Shown here: in pieces, positions 1 through 5,839 of the stretch
Layout of the letters: each line of letters begins with the position of its first letter
Position numbering within the stretch: the stretch's first letter is position 1
From: Clostridiaceae bacterium
GTDB lineage: Bacteria > Bacillota > Clostridia > Clostridiales > Clostridiaceae
DNA: 8,891 bases
Direction: 5' to 3'
Assembly (NCBI GenBank): GCA_003510765.1
Contig: DOKV01000091.1
Span: 1 to 8,891 of the forward strand
Translations under genes and position numbers: made by a program
Notes under the pieces: model-generated
Databases searched by the model: none
What the model saw: the letters and a program-made list of their open reading frames with translations, nothing else
Told to the model about the DNA's origin: nothing

Positions 1-42
1 TTTCGTGTTAAAATAATATCATATACTTAGGAGGGAAACAGT

Positions 43-579
43 ATGAACATTGCCAAAGAAACCAAGAATATGATCATCAGTGCACTTTTATTAACCATTG
101 CCGTGCTCATTCAAATTTTAGGAAAGAACATTCCACAAGTGAATCAATTCTTTGTGGGGCCCACCGTAAATGGCATCTTGCTTTTAACGGTTTATTTCGC
201 TGGTCTAAAATGGGCGGCACTCATTGGCTTTTTAACCCCCGTGCTGGCTTTTTTTGCGGGCGTCTTGGCCACACCCATGGCACCTTTTATTCCATTTATT
301 GCCCTGGGGAATTTCATTTATTCAGCCACTTTTGCTCTGCTCAAAGAGAAAAAACTTGGAGATATACTAGGCATTCTTTTAGGAAGTTCCTTGAAATTCC
401 TTTTTCTCTACTTCAGTGCCACGAAACTCATCCATGTGTTGGCCCTAGGAATTCCAGAACCTGTAAAGGCAAAACTTGCCATCGCTATGGGGGTGCCTCA
501 GCTCATTACTGCTCTTGTGGGTGGCTTTGTGGCCATGGCGCTCTTTAAGATGCTAAAGTCCAGGATCAAAACCTTGTAA
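43..579 (+). CDS. ECF transporter S-component-like integral membrane protein
   Basis: A 178-residue, very hydrophobic protein with about six predicted membrane helices (roughly residues 10-28, 36-54, 57-77, 82-100, 107-125 and 150-170) and short basic ends (KETK near the N-terminus, KMLKSRIK at the C-terminus). Size, helix count and the small-residue/proline-rich middle (APFIPFIALGN, residues 80-90) resemble the substrate-capturing S components of ECF (energy-coupling factor) vitamin transporters. These work in the cytoplasmic membrane with a shared EcfA/A'/T energising module. The start is firm: AGGAGGG at 29-35 lies 7 bases before the ATG. A TAAAAT at 9-14 could be a -10 box, but any -35 would lie outside the window. 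No EcfA or EcfT gene is nearby, so if this is an S component it would use a module encoded elsewhere. The ligand cannot be read from the sequence. It could also be an uncharacterised small membrane protein. No terminator is evident in the 130 bases after it. Confidence 0.72.
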   Translation: MNIAKETKNMIISALLLTIAVLIQILGKNIPQVNQFFVGPTVNGILLLTVYFAGLKWAALIGFLTPVLAFFAGVLATPMAPFIPFIALGNFIYSATFALLKEKKLGDILGILLGSSLKFLFLYFSATKLIHVLALGIPEPVKAKLAIAMGVPQLITALVGGFVAMALFKMLKSRIKTL

Positions 580-667
580 ATAGATGCCAAGAGGCTTAGG
601 AAGAGGATGAAGAACTTGTGATTCTTTCAGAATATGCTTTTTCAAGGAATACTTCTATCCGATAATA

Positions 668-687
668 TGCTATAATATGCATATTAT
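668..687 (+). promoter_or_regulatory. Extended -10 promoter overlapped by a 16-bp palindrome (acetyltransferase gene)
   Basis: TATAAT at 671-676 is a perfect sigma-A -10 box and is preceded by TG at 668-669, giving the TGnTATAAT extended -10 form. This can compensate for the lack of a recognisable -35 (648-653 reads AATACT). Transcription would begin near 683. A perfect palindrome, ATAATATGCATATTAT (672-687), covers the -10 box and the predicted start, where a repressor dimer would block polymerase. The half-site ATAATATGC also occurs directly repeated at 662-670 and 672-680, ten bases apart. Promoter assignment is fairly good; an operator role is inference. Confidence 0.62.
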
Positions 688-712
688 TCAACAGGATAGA
701 AGGAGACGAATC

Positions 713-1597
713 ATGGTTAGAGCAGAAGCTTTTCATGTGAGGGATTTAGAGCGCTTCAAGAATCAATTGCGTCGATTTGAAAAGTTTAATGCGCTGAATG
801 AAAACCTCTATAAGCGCTACGAAGAGAGTTCTCTTTTTAATAAAATTCAATATCGCTCTGGGACGAGAATCCTTTGGGAAGGGATAGATCCGTTGATGAT
901 TCTATGGACAGAGACGAGAAACTATAATGCAAAACTTCGCTGCCTTATTCCTCTCCAAAAGGAAGAGGTAGTACTTAATATGCCTTTAGAGGAAATGATG
1001 CCTGCTTTCTATGAGTCCCTGCCCAAGCACCTAGATATTCATCAGTTTGAATATATCACCACAGATGAGCCTTTTAATGAAAAGGTTTTGCAGCGTATGG
1101 GGTTTATATATAGAAGAGGCTTGCTTCGTATGGCAAGGACGCTAAGAGATGTGCCTACGAATCAAAAAGAGGTGTTGTTGGAGAAATTTCATATTGATAA
1201 AATCAAAGATCGTGTAGATCTTCAGAATGTTATTTTTGACAACAAATATCGAATTCCCTTAACCGTGACGGATGTGCTCATGGAAATATCAAAAAAGACG
1301 TATGTACCAGAACTGAGTTTCTTTTTGGTAGAAGAAGGACTCTTCATAGGGTATGGACAGATTACCAAACAGCCAGAAGGGTTTTTCTTAGTGAATTTTG
1401 GTATTGTGCCAGAGTATAGAAATCAAGGAAAGTCCAAAGGCTTTTTACTGGAAATTTTAAGAAAAGCCAAAGAGTATGGGATAGATGAAGTGTTCTTGGA
1501 TGTCAATGAAGACAATATTCGCGCCAAAAGGCTCTATGAAGAAATGGGGTTTCACCAGGAAACCAATACCTGCACATGGCTATATTACGTTAAATAG
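713..1597 (+). CDS. GNAT family N-acetyltransferase, possible tandem-domain
   Basis: A 294-residue protein whose C-terminal half is a GNAT acetyltransferase domain, expected to transfer an acetyl group from acetyl-CoA to an amine of an unknown substrate in the cytoplasm. The acetyl-CoA loop is visible as R236-N-Q-G239-K-S after the strand FLVNFGIVPEY; the usual final Gly/Ala of the RxxGxG/A motif is Ser241. Motif B follows as N268-IRAKRLYEEMGF280. The N-terminal ~150 residues are not a family I recognise, but they end in LQRMGF (126-131), echoing LYEEMGF at 274-280, so they may be a degenerate second GNAT fold. Start: an in-frame ATG at 677 exists, but it overlaps the -10 box and lies upstream of the predicted transcript. 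The ATG at 713 has AAGGAG (700-705) at 7 bases and is preferred. Monocistronic: own promoter upstream, terminator hairpin directly downstream. The substrate is unknown; antibiotic, polyamine, peptide or protein acetylation are all possible. Confidence 0.85.
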   Translation: MVRAEAFHVRDLERFKNQLRRFEKFNALNENLYKRYEESSLFNKIQYRSGTRILWEGIDPLMILWTETRNYNAKLRCLIPLQKEEVVLNMPLEEMMPAFYESLPKHLDIHQFEYITTDEPFNEKVLQRMGFIYRRGLLRMARTLRDVPTNQKEVLLEKFHIDKIKDRVDLQNVIFDNKYRIPLTVTDVLMEISKKTYVPELSFFLVEEGLFIGYGQITKQPEGFFLVNFGIVPEYRNQGKSKGFLLEILRKAKEYGIDEVFLDVNEDNIRAKRLYEEMGFHQETNTCTWLYYVK

Positions 1598-1600
1598 ATG

Positions 1601-1643
1601 CAAGACAAAAGACGGTTTCACGAAGAAACCGTCTTTTGTCTTG
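1601..1643. terminator. Bidirectional intrinsic terminator between convergent genes
   Basis: A perfect 19-bp inverted repeat: CAAGACAAAAGACGGTTTC (1601-1619), loop ACGAA (1620-1624), and the exact complement (1625-1643). It begins 3 bases after the acetyltransferase stop and ends 2 bases before the stop codon of the minus-strand aminotransferase. The outer stem is T-rich (CTTTTGTCTT) on either strand, giving a weak U-rich 3' side in both directions. There is no clean run of T after the stem, so termination is inferred from the hairpin and its placement. Confidence 0.8.
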
Positions 1644-1645
1644 GG

Positions 1646-2845
1646 TTATGCATTGTGTTTTGCTAAGTATTCTTTTAAAGCCAGCTCTAGAATTTCTACA
1701 GCCAGGGACAGGTCCTCTTGGTTGATGCAATAGGATAATCGCACTTCCTTTACACCCAATCCTTTGGTAAGGTAGAATCCTTCTGCGGGGGCCATCATGA
1801 TGGTGGTATTTTTATAGCTGAAGTCCTTTAACATCCACATGCAAAAATCTTCTGCATTATGAATGGGGAGTTCAATAATCATGTAGAACGCACCGGTGGG
1901 TTTTTTTACCTTCACATCTTTTATTTGGCTGATACCATGGAATAAAAGATCTCGACGTTCTTGGTACTCTGTCTTCACCTTCTGGAAGTAAGACTTAGGT
2001 GTGTCATACAAGCTTGCTGCGGCCACCTGTTCTAAGGTTGGTGCACAGAGTCTTGATTGGGCCATCTTCATCATGGCATTGATGATGTCGGTGTTTCTGG
2101 AAGCTACAAGGCCTATACGTGCGCCGCAAGCGCTGTAACGCTTACTGATGGAATCGATGAGGATCACGCGATCTTCCATGTCTTTTAGGTCCATGGGAGA
2201 GAACACTTCTAAATCATCATAGACGAACTCTCGATATACTTCATCAGAAATAAGGTACAGGTTATGCTCTAGACAAAGGTCAGCGAGCATTCTAATCTCC
2301 TCTTTGGTATACACTGTCCCAGTGGGGTTAGAGGGATTGGAAATCAAAATGGCTCGGGTTTTCTCATTGATGATGGCTTCGAATGTTTCCTTGCTTGGTA
2401 GATGGAAGCCTTCTTCGCCATAGGTGGTGATGGGTCGCACAACGCAACCTGCGATGTCTGTGAAAGAGGAGTAGTTCGTGTAGAAAGGTTCTGGAATGAT
2501 CACTTCTTCATCTTCATTACAGGTGGCAAACAGTGCAAAATGCAGTGCTTCTGAACCTCCGTTGGTGATGATGAGATTTTCATGGGTGAATTCAATACCA
2601 TAATCCTTGTAATAGCGAATGAAAGAATCTAATAATACAGATTCTCCTCTAGACTCAGAGTATTTTAGCACAGGATCGTTAAAATCCTTTAAAGCCTCGA
2701 AGAACTGAGGCGGGGTTTCGATATCCGGCTGACCAATATTTAAGCCTAATACTTTGAGCCCTTTCTCCCGTGCTGTTTGAGCATAAGGAGACAGCTTTCG
2801 GATGGGAGAGAATTTCATTTGGTTGATTCTATTTGATAGTTTCAT
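1646..2845 (-). CDS. PLP-dependent class I/II aminotransferase (aspartate aminotransferase-like)
   Basis: A 399-residue fold-type I aminotransferase, a cytoplasmic enzyme that moves an amino group between an amino acid and a 2-oxo acid using pyridoxal phosphate. The N-terminal substrate-closure segment NIGQPDIETP is followed by the PLP-site residues Asn173 (NPSNPTG), Asp201 and Tyr204 (SDEVYREF), Schiff-base Lys235 (SISKRYSACGARIG) and the carboxylate-binding Arg369 (VRLSYCIN). Length and spacing match subgroup I-gamma aspartate/aromatic aminotransferases; the real amino donor cannot be assigned. Start: an ATG twelve bases upstream (2857) has no Shine-Dalgarno and would add only MEKN. The ATG at 2845 has GGAG (2852-2855) six bases before it and gives the usual MKLSNRINQMKFSPIRKL opening. 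It is the second gene of an operon, 18 bases after the stop of another aminotransferase. Transcription would end at the 1601-1643 hairpin. Confidence 0.93.
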   Translation of the reverse strand: MKLSNRINQMKFSPIRKLSPYAQTAREKGLKVLGLNIGQPDIETPPQFFEALKDFNDPVLKYSESRGESVLLDSFIRYYKDYGIEFTHENLIITNGGSEALHFALFATCNEDEEVIIPEPFYTNYSSFTDIAGCVVRPITTYGEEGFHLPSKETFEAIINEKTRAILISNPSNPTGTVYTKEEIRMLADLCLEHNLYLISDEVYREFVYDDLEVFSPMDLKDMEDRVILIDSISKRYSACGARIGLVASRNTDIINAMMKMAQSRLCAPTLEQVAAASLYDTPKSYFQKVKTEYQERRDLLFHGISQIKDVKVKKPTGAFYMIIELPIHNAEDFCMWMLKDFSYKNTTIMMAPAEGFYLTKGLGVKEVRLSYCINQEDLSLAVEILELALKEYLAKHNA

Positions 2846-2851
2846 GTTTTT

Positions 2852-2855
2852 CTCC
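2852..2855 (-). promoter_or_regulatory. Ribosome binding site deciding the downstream aminotransferase start
   Basis: On the minus strand GGAG is followed by AAAAAC and then ATG at 2845-2843. The ATG of the longer frame (2857-2855) overlaps this GGAG and is preceded only by AATAAACTAGA, which has no complementarity to the 16S rRNA tail. Initiation at 2845 is therefore preferred. Confidence 0.6.
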
Positions 2856-2863
2856 ATTCTAGT

Positions 2864-4054
2864 TTATTCTGTGTAGTAACGATTGAGTACTTTTGCAAGG
2901 CGTTCCATACCCGTCTTAATTTTATCCTCTGGCATACAAGAGTAATTTAAACGCATGTAATGATGCTGATCTCTGGAAGCAAAGAAGGAGACCCCTGGTA
3001 CGAATGCCACATGTTCCGCCAAGGCTTCTTCCATGATTTTTTTCGTGTCTAACCCTTCTTTCAAACATACCCATGTGAAGAGCCCACCGGTGGATTCCAC
3101 AAAAGTAATGTCCTTGTGGAAATGTTTTTTCATGGTCTCAATCATGACGTCACGTCTTTTCCTATAGACCTCTTTAATCATGTCGATGTGGTCATCTAGA
3201 TGATATTGTTTCATGTAACGGGCAGCAATGCGCTGGTCTAAGGATGACGTTTGCAAATCAGAACCTTGCTTGATTTGCACAAACTTATTGATTAAGGTCT
3301 TGTTGGCCACAACCCAACCAATGCGTAGGCCAGGAGTAAATGTTTTGGAGTAGGTGCCAAGGTAAATGACACGTCCTTCTGGGTCCATGGATTTTAGCGG
3401 TGGCAGCTGATCTCCGGTTAAAACCAGTTCCGCATAAGGAGCATCTTCCACCACAATAAGATCATACTTATTTGCTAAGGCCATGAGTTGTTTTCTTTTT
3501 TCTAGAGACAGAGTAATCCCTGATGGATTTTGATAATCTGGAATGGTGTAAAGGAACTTTCCTTTATGTCCATTTTGAAGCATGTTCTCTAAGACTTCCA
3601 GATCAAGACCATCACTTTTCAAGGGTATTTCCAAATAGTGTGGCCCATAGGCTAGAAATGCATTTAAAGCCCCTAAATAAGTAGGAGATTCCACAAAAAC
3701 TGAATCGCCTTCATTAATAAACATTTTACCAACAAAATCCAGTGCTTGCTGGGAACCTGATGTGATACAAATTTCATCTAGGTTTGCCTCAATGCCCACC
3801 TTGTGGAGTCTTTGCTTAATGATCATCTCACGTAAGTCTTGAAACCCTTCTGTAGGGCTATATTGTAGTGCCACATGTCCTTCTTCTAGCATCACCTCTT
3901 TGGCCACTTTACCCAGTGCTTCCAAAGGAAAAAGTTCTGCCGCTGGAAGCCCTCCAGCAAAGGAGAGAATTTCAGGTCTTGTGGTGAGCTTTAAGAGCTC
4001 CCGAATTTCCGATGCTTTGATCCTATTTGCGCGATCTGAAAAGACGATATTCAT
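2864..4054 (-). CDS. PLP-dependent aminotransferase, LysN / MocR-catalytic-domain-like
   Basis: A 396-residue fold-type I aminotransferase from a different subgroup than its operon partner. It resembles 2-aminoadipate/branched or aromatic amino acid aminotransferases (LysN-like) and the catalytic domain of MocR regulators, but has no N-terminal DNA-binding domain. Visible landmarks are LSFAGGLPAAELFP near the N-terminus, QYSPTEGFQDLR, Asn176 in PDYQNPSG, Asp204 and Tyr207 (EDAPYAEL), Schiff-base Lys237 (TYSKTFTPGLRIGW) and Arg368 (HYMRLNYSC). Start: the frame is open to an ATG at 4081, but that codon lies between the -10 box and the predicted transcription start. GGGGGTGG (4059-4066) precedes a double ATG; the second, at 4054, has better spacing, while 4057 is possible. 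It is the first gene of a two-gene operon with its own promoter at 4084-4112. The substrate is not determined; roles in amino acid catabolism or synthesis are both plausible. Confidence 0.92.
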   Translation of the reverse strand: MNIVFSDRANRIKASEIRELLKLTTRPEILSFAGGLPAAELFPLEALGKVAKEVMLEEGHVALQYSPTEGFQDLREMIIKQRLHKVGIEANLDEICITSGSQQALDFVGKMFINEGDSVFVESPTYLGALNAFLAYGPHYLEIPLKSDGLDLEVLENMLQNGHKGKFLYTIPDYQNPSGITLSLEKRKQLMALANKYDLIVVEDAPYAELVLTGDQLPPLKSMDPEGRVIYLGTYSKTFTPGLRIGWVVANKTLINKFVQIKQGSDLQTSSLDQRIAARYMKQYHLDDHIDMIKEVYRKRRDVMIETMKKHFHKDITFVESTGGLFTWVCLKEGLDTKKIMEEALAEHVAFVPGVSFFASRDQHHYMRLNYSCMPEDKIKTGMERLAKVLNRYYTE

Positions 4055-4083
4055 CATTCCACCCCCATTGTATTTACACAAAT

Positions 4084-4112
4084 AGTATAAACGTTTTCAC
4101 TTGTGCTATCAA
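4084..4112 (-). promoter_or_regulatory. Sigma-A promoter of the aminotransferase operon
   Basis: On the minus strand TTGATA (4107-4112, five of six consensus bases) is separated by exactly 17 bases from TATACT (4084-4089, five of six). Transcription would start near 4077, leaving a short leader of about 20 bases with GGGGGTGG before the ATG pair at 4057/4054. This is the best-matching promoter in the window. Confidence 0.75.
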
Positions 4113-4136
4113 TAATGAGAATTAATTAACAAAATG

Positions 4137-4146
4137 CTGTGCACAG
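4137..4146. repeat. Short palindrome CTGTGCACAG in the divergent intergenic region
   Basis: A perfect 10-bp palindrome, GC-rich against AT-rich surroundings, lying 25 bases upstream of the -35 box of the minus-strand operon. It is flanked by TG and GCA, giving an imperfect extension with one bulged base. It could be an operator half-pair, but a 10-bp palindrome can arise by chance. Confidence 0.3.
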
Positions 4147-4196
4147 GCACAATTTAATGTAATTTATGGAATTATTATCAGAATTGTTGCAGATTT

Positions 4197-4211
4197 ATCA
4201 ATTGAATTGAT
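4197..4211. repeat. 7-1-7 inverted repeat ATCAATT-G-AATTGAT
   Basis: A perfect inverted repeat with 7-base arms and a one-base centre, 36 bases upstream of the miaB -10 box. The geometry suits a dimeric regulator, but the low-complexity A/T composition makes chance occurrence quite possible. No regulator is recognised. Confidence 0.3.
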
Positions 4212-4246
4212 GGACAGGAACACTTTTAATTATTTGCTATTTTAGC

Positions 4247-4252
4247 TATAAT
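4247..4252 (+). promoter_or_regulatory. -10 element of the miaB promoter
   Basis: TATAAT matches the consensus perfectly, 70 bases before the miaB start. The -35 is weak: TTTTAA at 4224-4229 has 17-base spacing but only three consensus bases. TGGACA (4211-4216) resembles a -35 but is 30 bases away, too far to pair. Transcription would begin near 4259. The resulting leader contains the 6-1-6 palindrome CAAGGAATCCTTG (4282-4294). Confidence 0.5.
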
Positions 4253-4321
4253 AGGATTGTTGTCTAAAAGTAGCGAAGATTCAAGGAATCCTTGGATCCA
4301 TATATAAAGGGGAAATGAACA

Positions 4322-5647
4322 TTGAACAAGAAATATCTCATAGAGACCTGGGGTTGCCAGATGAACGAGGAAGATTCAGAGAAGCTTGCGGGGATGCTTC
4401 GGACCATGGGGTACGAAGAAACGCTCTTCCGTGATAAGGCGGATGTGATCATCTTCAATACCTGCGCGGTGAGAGAAAACGCAGAACTTAAGGTCTATGG
4501 TAATTTGGGTGCCTTGAAGGCCATGAAGAGGAACAATCCAGATATGATCCTCGCGGTGTGTGGATGCATGATGCAGCAAAAAGGTATGCCTGAGGAAATT
4601 CTTAGAAAATATAAGCATGTGGATATTGTTTTTGGTACCCATAATGCACATAAGTTTCCAGAATATTTGGAGCGTGCAAAGAATGAACACACGCAAATCT
4701 GTGAAATCTATGAAAAGGAAACAGAAATTGTAGAGGGGATTCCCATCGTACGGGACTCATCTGTGAAAGCCTTCGTGACCATCACCTATGGGTGTAATAA
4801 CTTTTGTACCTTCTGCGTGGTGCCTTATGTGCGAGGTAGAGAACGTTCAAGAAAACCAGAGGATATCCTAGGAGAAATCAAAGAACTGGTGAAGAGAGGA
4901 TATAAGGAAGTCACACTTTTGGGTCAGAATGTAAACTCTTATGGTTACAACCTTGAAAAAGAGGTGAGCTTTGCTGAACTATTGAGAATGGTCAACGAAG
5001 TGGAAGGATTAGAAAGAATTCGTTTCATGTCACCCCATCCAAAGGACTTGAAAATGGATGTCATCGAAGCCATCAGAGATTGTGAAAAAGTCGTGGAACA
5101 AGTGCACTTACCGGTGCAAAGTGGGTCTACCCGACTGCTGAAAAAAATGAACAGAAGCTACACGCAAGAGCAATATAGAGACATCGTCCAAAAGATCAAA
5201 GAAGAAATCCCAGGCGTGGCCCTTACTACAGACATCATTGTGGGCTTTCCTGGGGAAACAGAAGAGGACTTCTTAGAGACGTTAAAGCTTGTGGATGAGG
5301 TGCAGTTTGATTCAGCCTTCACCTTTATTTATTCTAGAAGAAAATATACGCCTGCAGATCGCATGAAGGAACAAGTGCCAGAAGATGTGAAACATGAGCG
5401 TTTCAATAGGCTCATTGAAGTGGTGAACAAACACTCCATTGCCATCAACAAGGGATACCAAGATCAAGTGGTGGAAGTGCTGGTGGAAGGAAAGAGCAAG
5501 AACAATGAAGAATTCATGCAAGGCCGTACAAGAACTGGAAAAGCGGTGAACTTCATAGGTGAAGAAGACTTGGTGGGCAAGCTTGTACCCGTGAAAATCA
5601 CCAAGGCCAGGTCCTTTAGTTTGATAGGCGAGTTGGTGGAGAGCTAA
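4322..5647 (+). CDS. miaB: tRNA-2-methylthio-N6-(dimethylallyl)adenosine synthase MiaB
   Basis: A 441-residue radical-SAM methylthiotransferase that adds a methylthio group to C2 of i6A37 in tRNAs reading UNN codons, stabilising codon-anticodon pairing. The N-terminal UPF0004 domain holds the auxiliary 4Fe-4S cysteines Cys12 (ETWGCQMN), Cys48 (FNTCAVREN) and Cys82 (VCGCMMQQ). The radical-SAM cluster is Cys158, Cys162 and Cys165 ([22 protein letters not shown]). A TRAM RNA-binding domain occupies about the last 65 residues. [10 protein letters not shown] and the RGRERSR stretch separate it from MtaB and RimO. The start is TTG at 4322: the frame is closed by TGA at 4316 just upstream, the protein opens as [15 protein letters not shown] as in clostridial homologues, and AAGGGG (4307-4312) lies 9 bases before. 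It is flanked by its own -10 element and a strong terminator, so it appears to be transcribed alone. Confidence 0.96.
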   Translation: MNKKYLIETWGCQMNEEDSEKLAGMLRTMGYEETLFRDKADVIIFNTCAVRENAELKVYGNLGALKAMKRNNPDMILAVCGCMMQQKGMPEEILRKYKHVDIVFGTHNAHKFPEYLERAKNEHTQICEIYEKETEIVEGIPIVRDSSVKAFVTITYGCNNFCTFCVVPYVRGRERSRKPEDILGEIKELVKRGYKEVTLLGQNVNSYGYNLEKEVSFAELLRMVNEVEGLERIRFMSPHPKDLKMDVIEAIRDCEKVVEQVHLPVQSGSTRLLKKMNRSYTQEQYRDIVQKIKEEIPGVALTTDIIVGFPGETEEDFLETLKLVDEVQFDSAFTFIYSRRKYTPADRMKEQVPEDVKHERFNRLIEVVNKHSIAINKGYQDQVVEVLVEGKSKNNEEFMQGRTRTGKAVNFIGEEDLVGKLVPVKITKARSFSLIGELVES

Positions 5648-5663
5648 GACCATGCCCGTAAGT

Positions 5664-5697
5664 AAGAGTGCGTTCGAAAAAAGAACGCACTCTTTTC
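5664..5697 (+). terminator. Intrinsic terminator after miaB
   Basis: A 12-bp perfect stem, AAGAGTGCGTTC (5664-5675) and GAACGCACTCTT (5683-5694), closes a 7-base A-rich loop (GAAAAAA). T residues continue from the 3' side of the stem (CTCTTTTC). It starts 16 bases after the miaB stop codon and precedes a new -10 box, so it should separate miaB from mutS transcription. Confidence 0.88.
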
Positions 5698-5739
5698 ACA
5701 CTTTACACACCATCCATACAAATCCAAGGGTGTTTTTAG

Positions 5740-5745
5740 TATAAT
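5740..5745 (+). promoter_or_regulatory. -10 element of the mutS-mutL promoter
   Basis: TATAAT matches the consensus. No good -35 exists at 16-18 bases spacing (TACAAA at 5717-5722 is the 17-base candidate). TTTACA at 5702-5707 is too distant. Predicted transcription start is near 5752, giving a leader of about 88 bases. The leader contains two small possible stems: GAAGGC/GCCTTC (5750-5755 with 5768-5773) and GGTGC/GCACC (5788-5792 with 5812-5816). Confidence 0.5.
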
Positions 5746-5826
5746 AAGAGAAGGCGGGCAAATAGAAGCCTTCGAGACAAAAACTTGGGTGCAGGATCAG
5801 AAGAGTAGTACGCACCGTGACCATAT

Positions 5827-5831
5827 GGAGG
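5827..5831 (+). promoter_or_regulatory. Ribosome binding site deciding the mutS start
   Basis: GGAGG lies 8 bases before the ATG at 5840. The same frame stays open upstream to an ATG at 5825, which overlaps this site, and a GTG at 5789, which follows AAAACTTGG with no Shine-Dalgarno. The ATG at 5840 gives the family-typical opening [10 protein letters not shown]. Confidence 0.85.
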
Positions 5832-5839
5832 AAAGAATA

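Noticed and set aside
580..667. Terminator or small gene after the S-component-like gene
   Set aside because: The best stem is a 5-bp AAGAA/TTCTT pair without a U tract, and the only short frame (ATG at 608) stops after four codons. Nothing beyond the promoter at 668-687 can be supported.
677..712. N-terminal extension of the acetyltransferase from the ATG at 677
   Set aside because: The codon overlaps the end of the -10 box and lies upstream of the predicted transcription start. It has no ribosome binding site, while the ATG at 713 has AAGGAG at 7 bases.
4055..4081. Longer start (MCKYNGGGM...) for the upstream aminotransferase
   Set aside because: The ATG at 4081 falls between the -10 box and the predicted transcription start. 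The added glycines are simply the translation of the G-rich ribosome binding site.
4110..4130. Fur-box-like stretch (AATAATGAGAATTAATT)
   Set aside because: Two of three hexamers resemble the Fur consensus, but the third and the dyad symmetry fail. It is likely chance in AT-rich DNA.
4211..4240. Sigma-54-like promoter (TGG... and TTGCT) before miaB
   Set aside because: With GC of TTGCT at 4236-4237, the required GG would be at 4224-4225, which reads TT. The spacing and sequence do not fit.
5312..5653. Open frames antisense to miaB, mutS and mutL
   Set aside because: They lack ribosome binding sites, have biased composition typical of complementary strands of coding DNA, resemble no family, and lie fully over well-supported genes.
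5789..5830. T-box or other riboswitch remnant in the mutS leader (AGAGTAGTACGCACC)
   Set aside because: It has a slight likeness to T-box stem I wording, but there is no T-box core sequence, no terminator/antiterminator pair, and too little space before the ribosome binding site.
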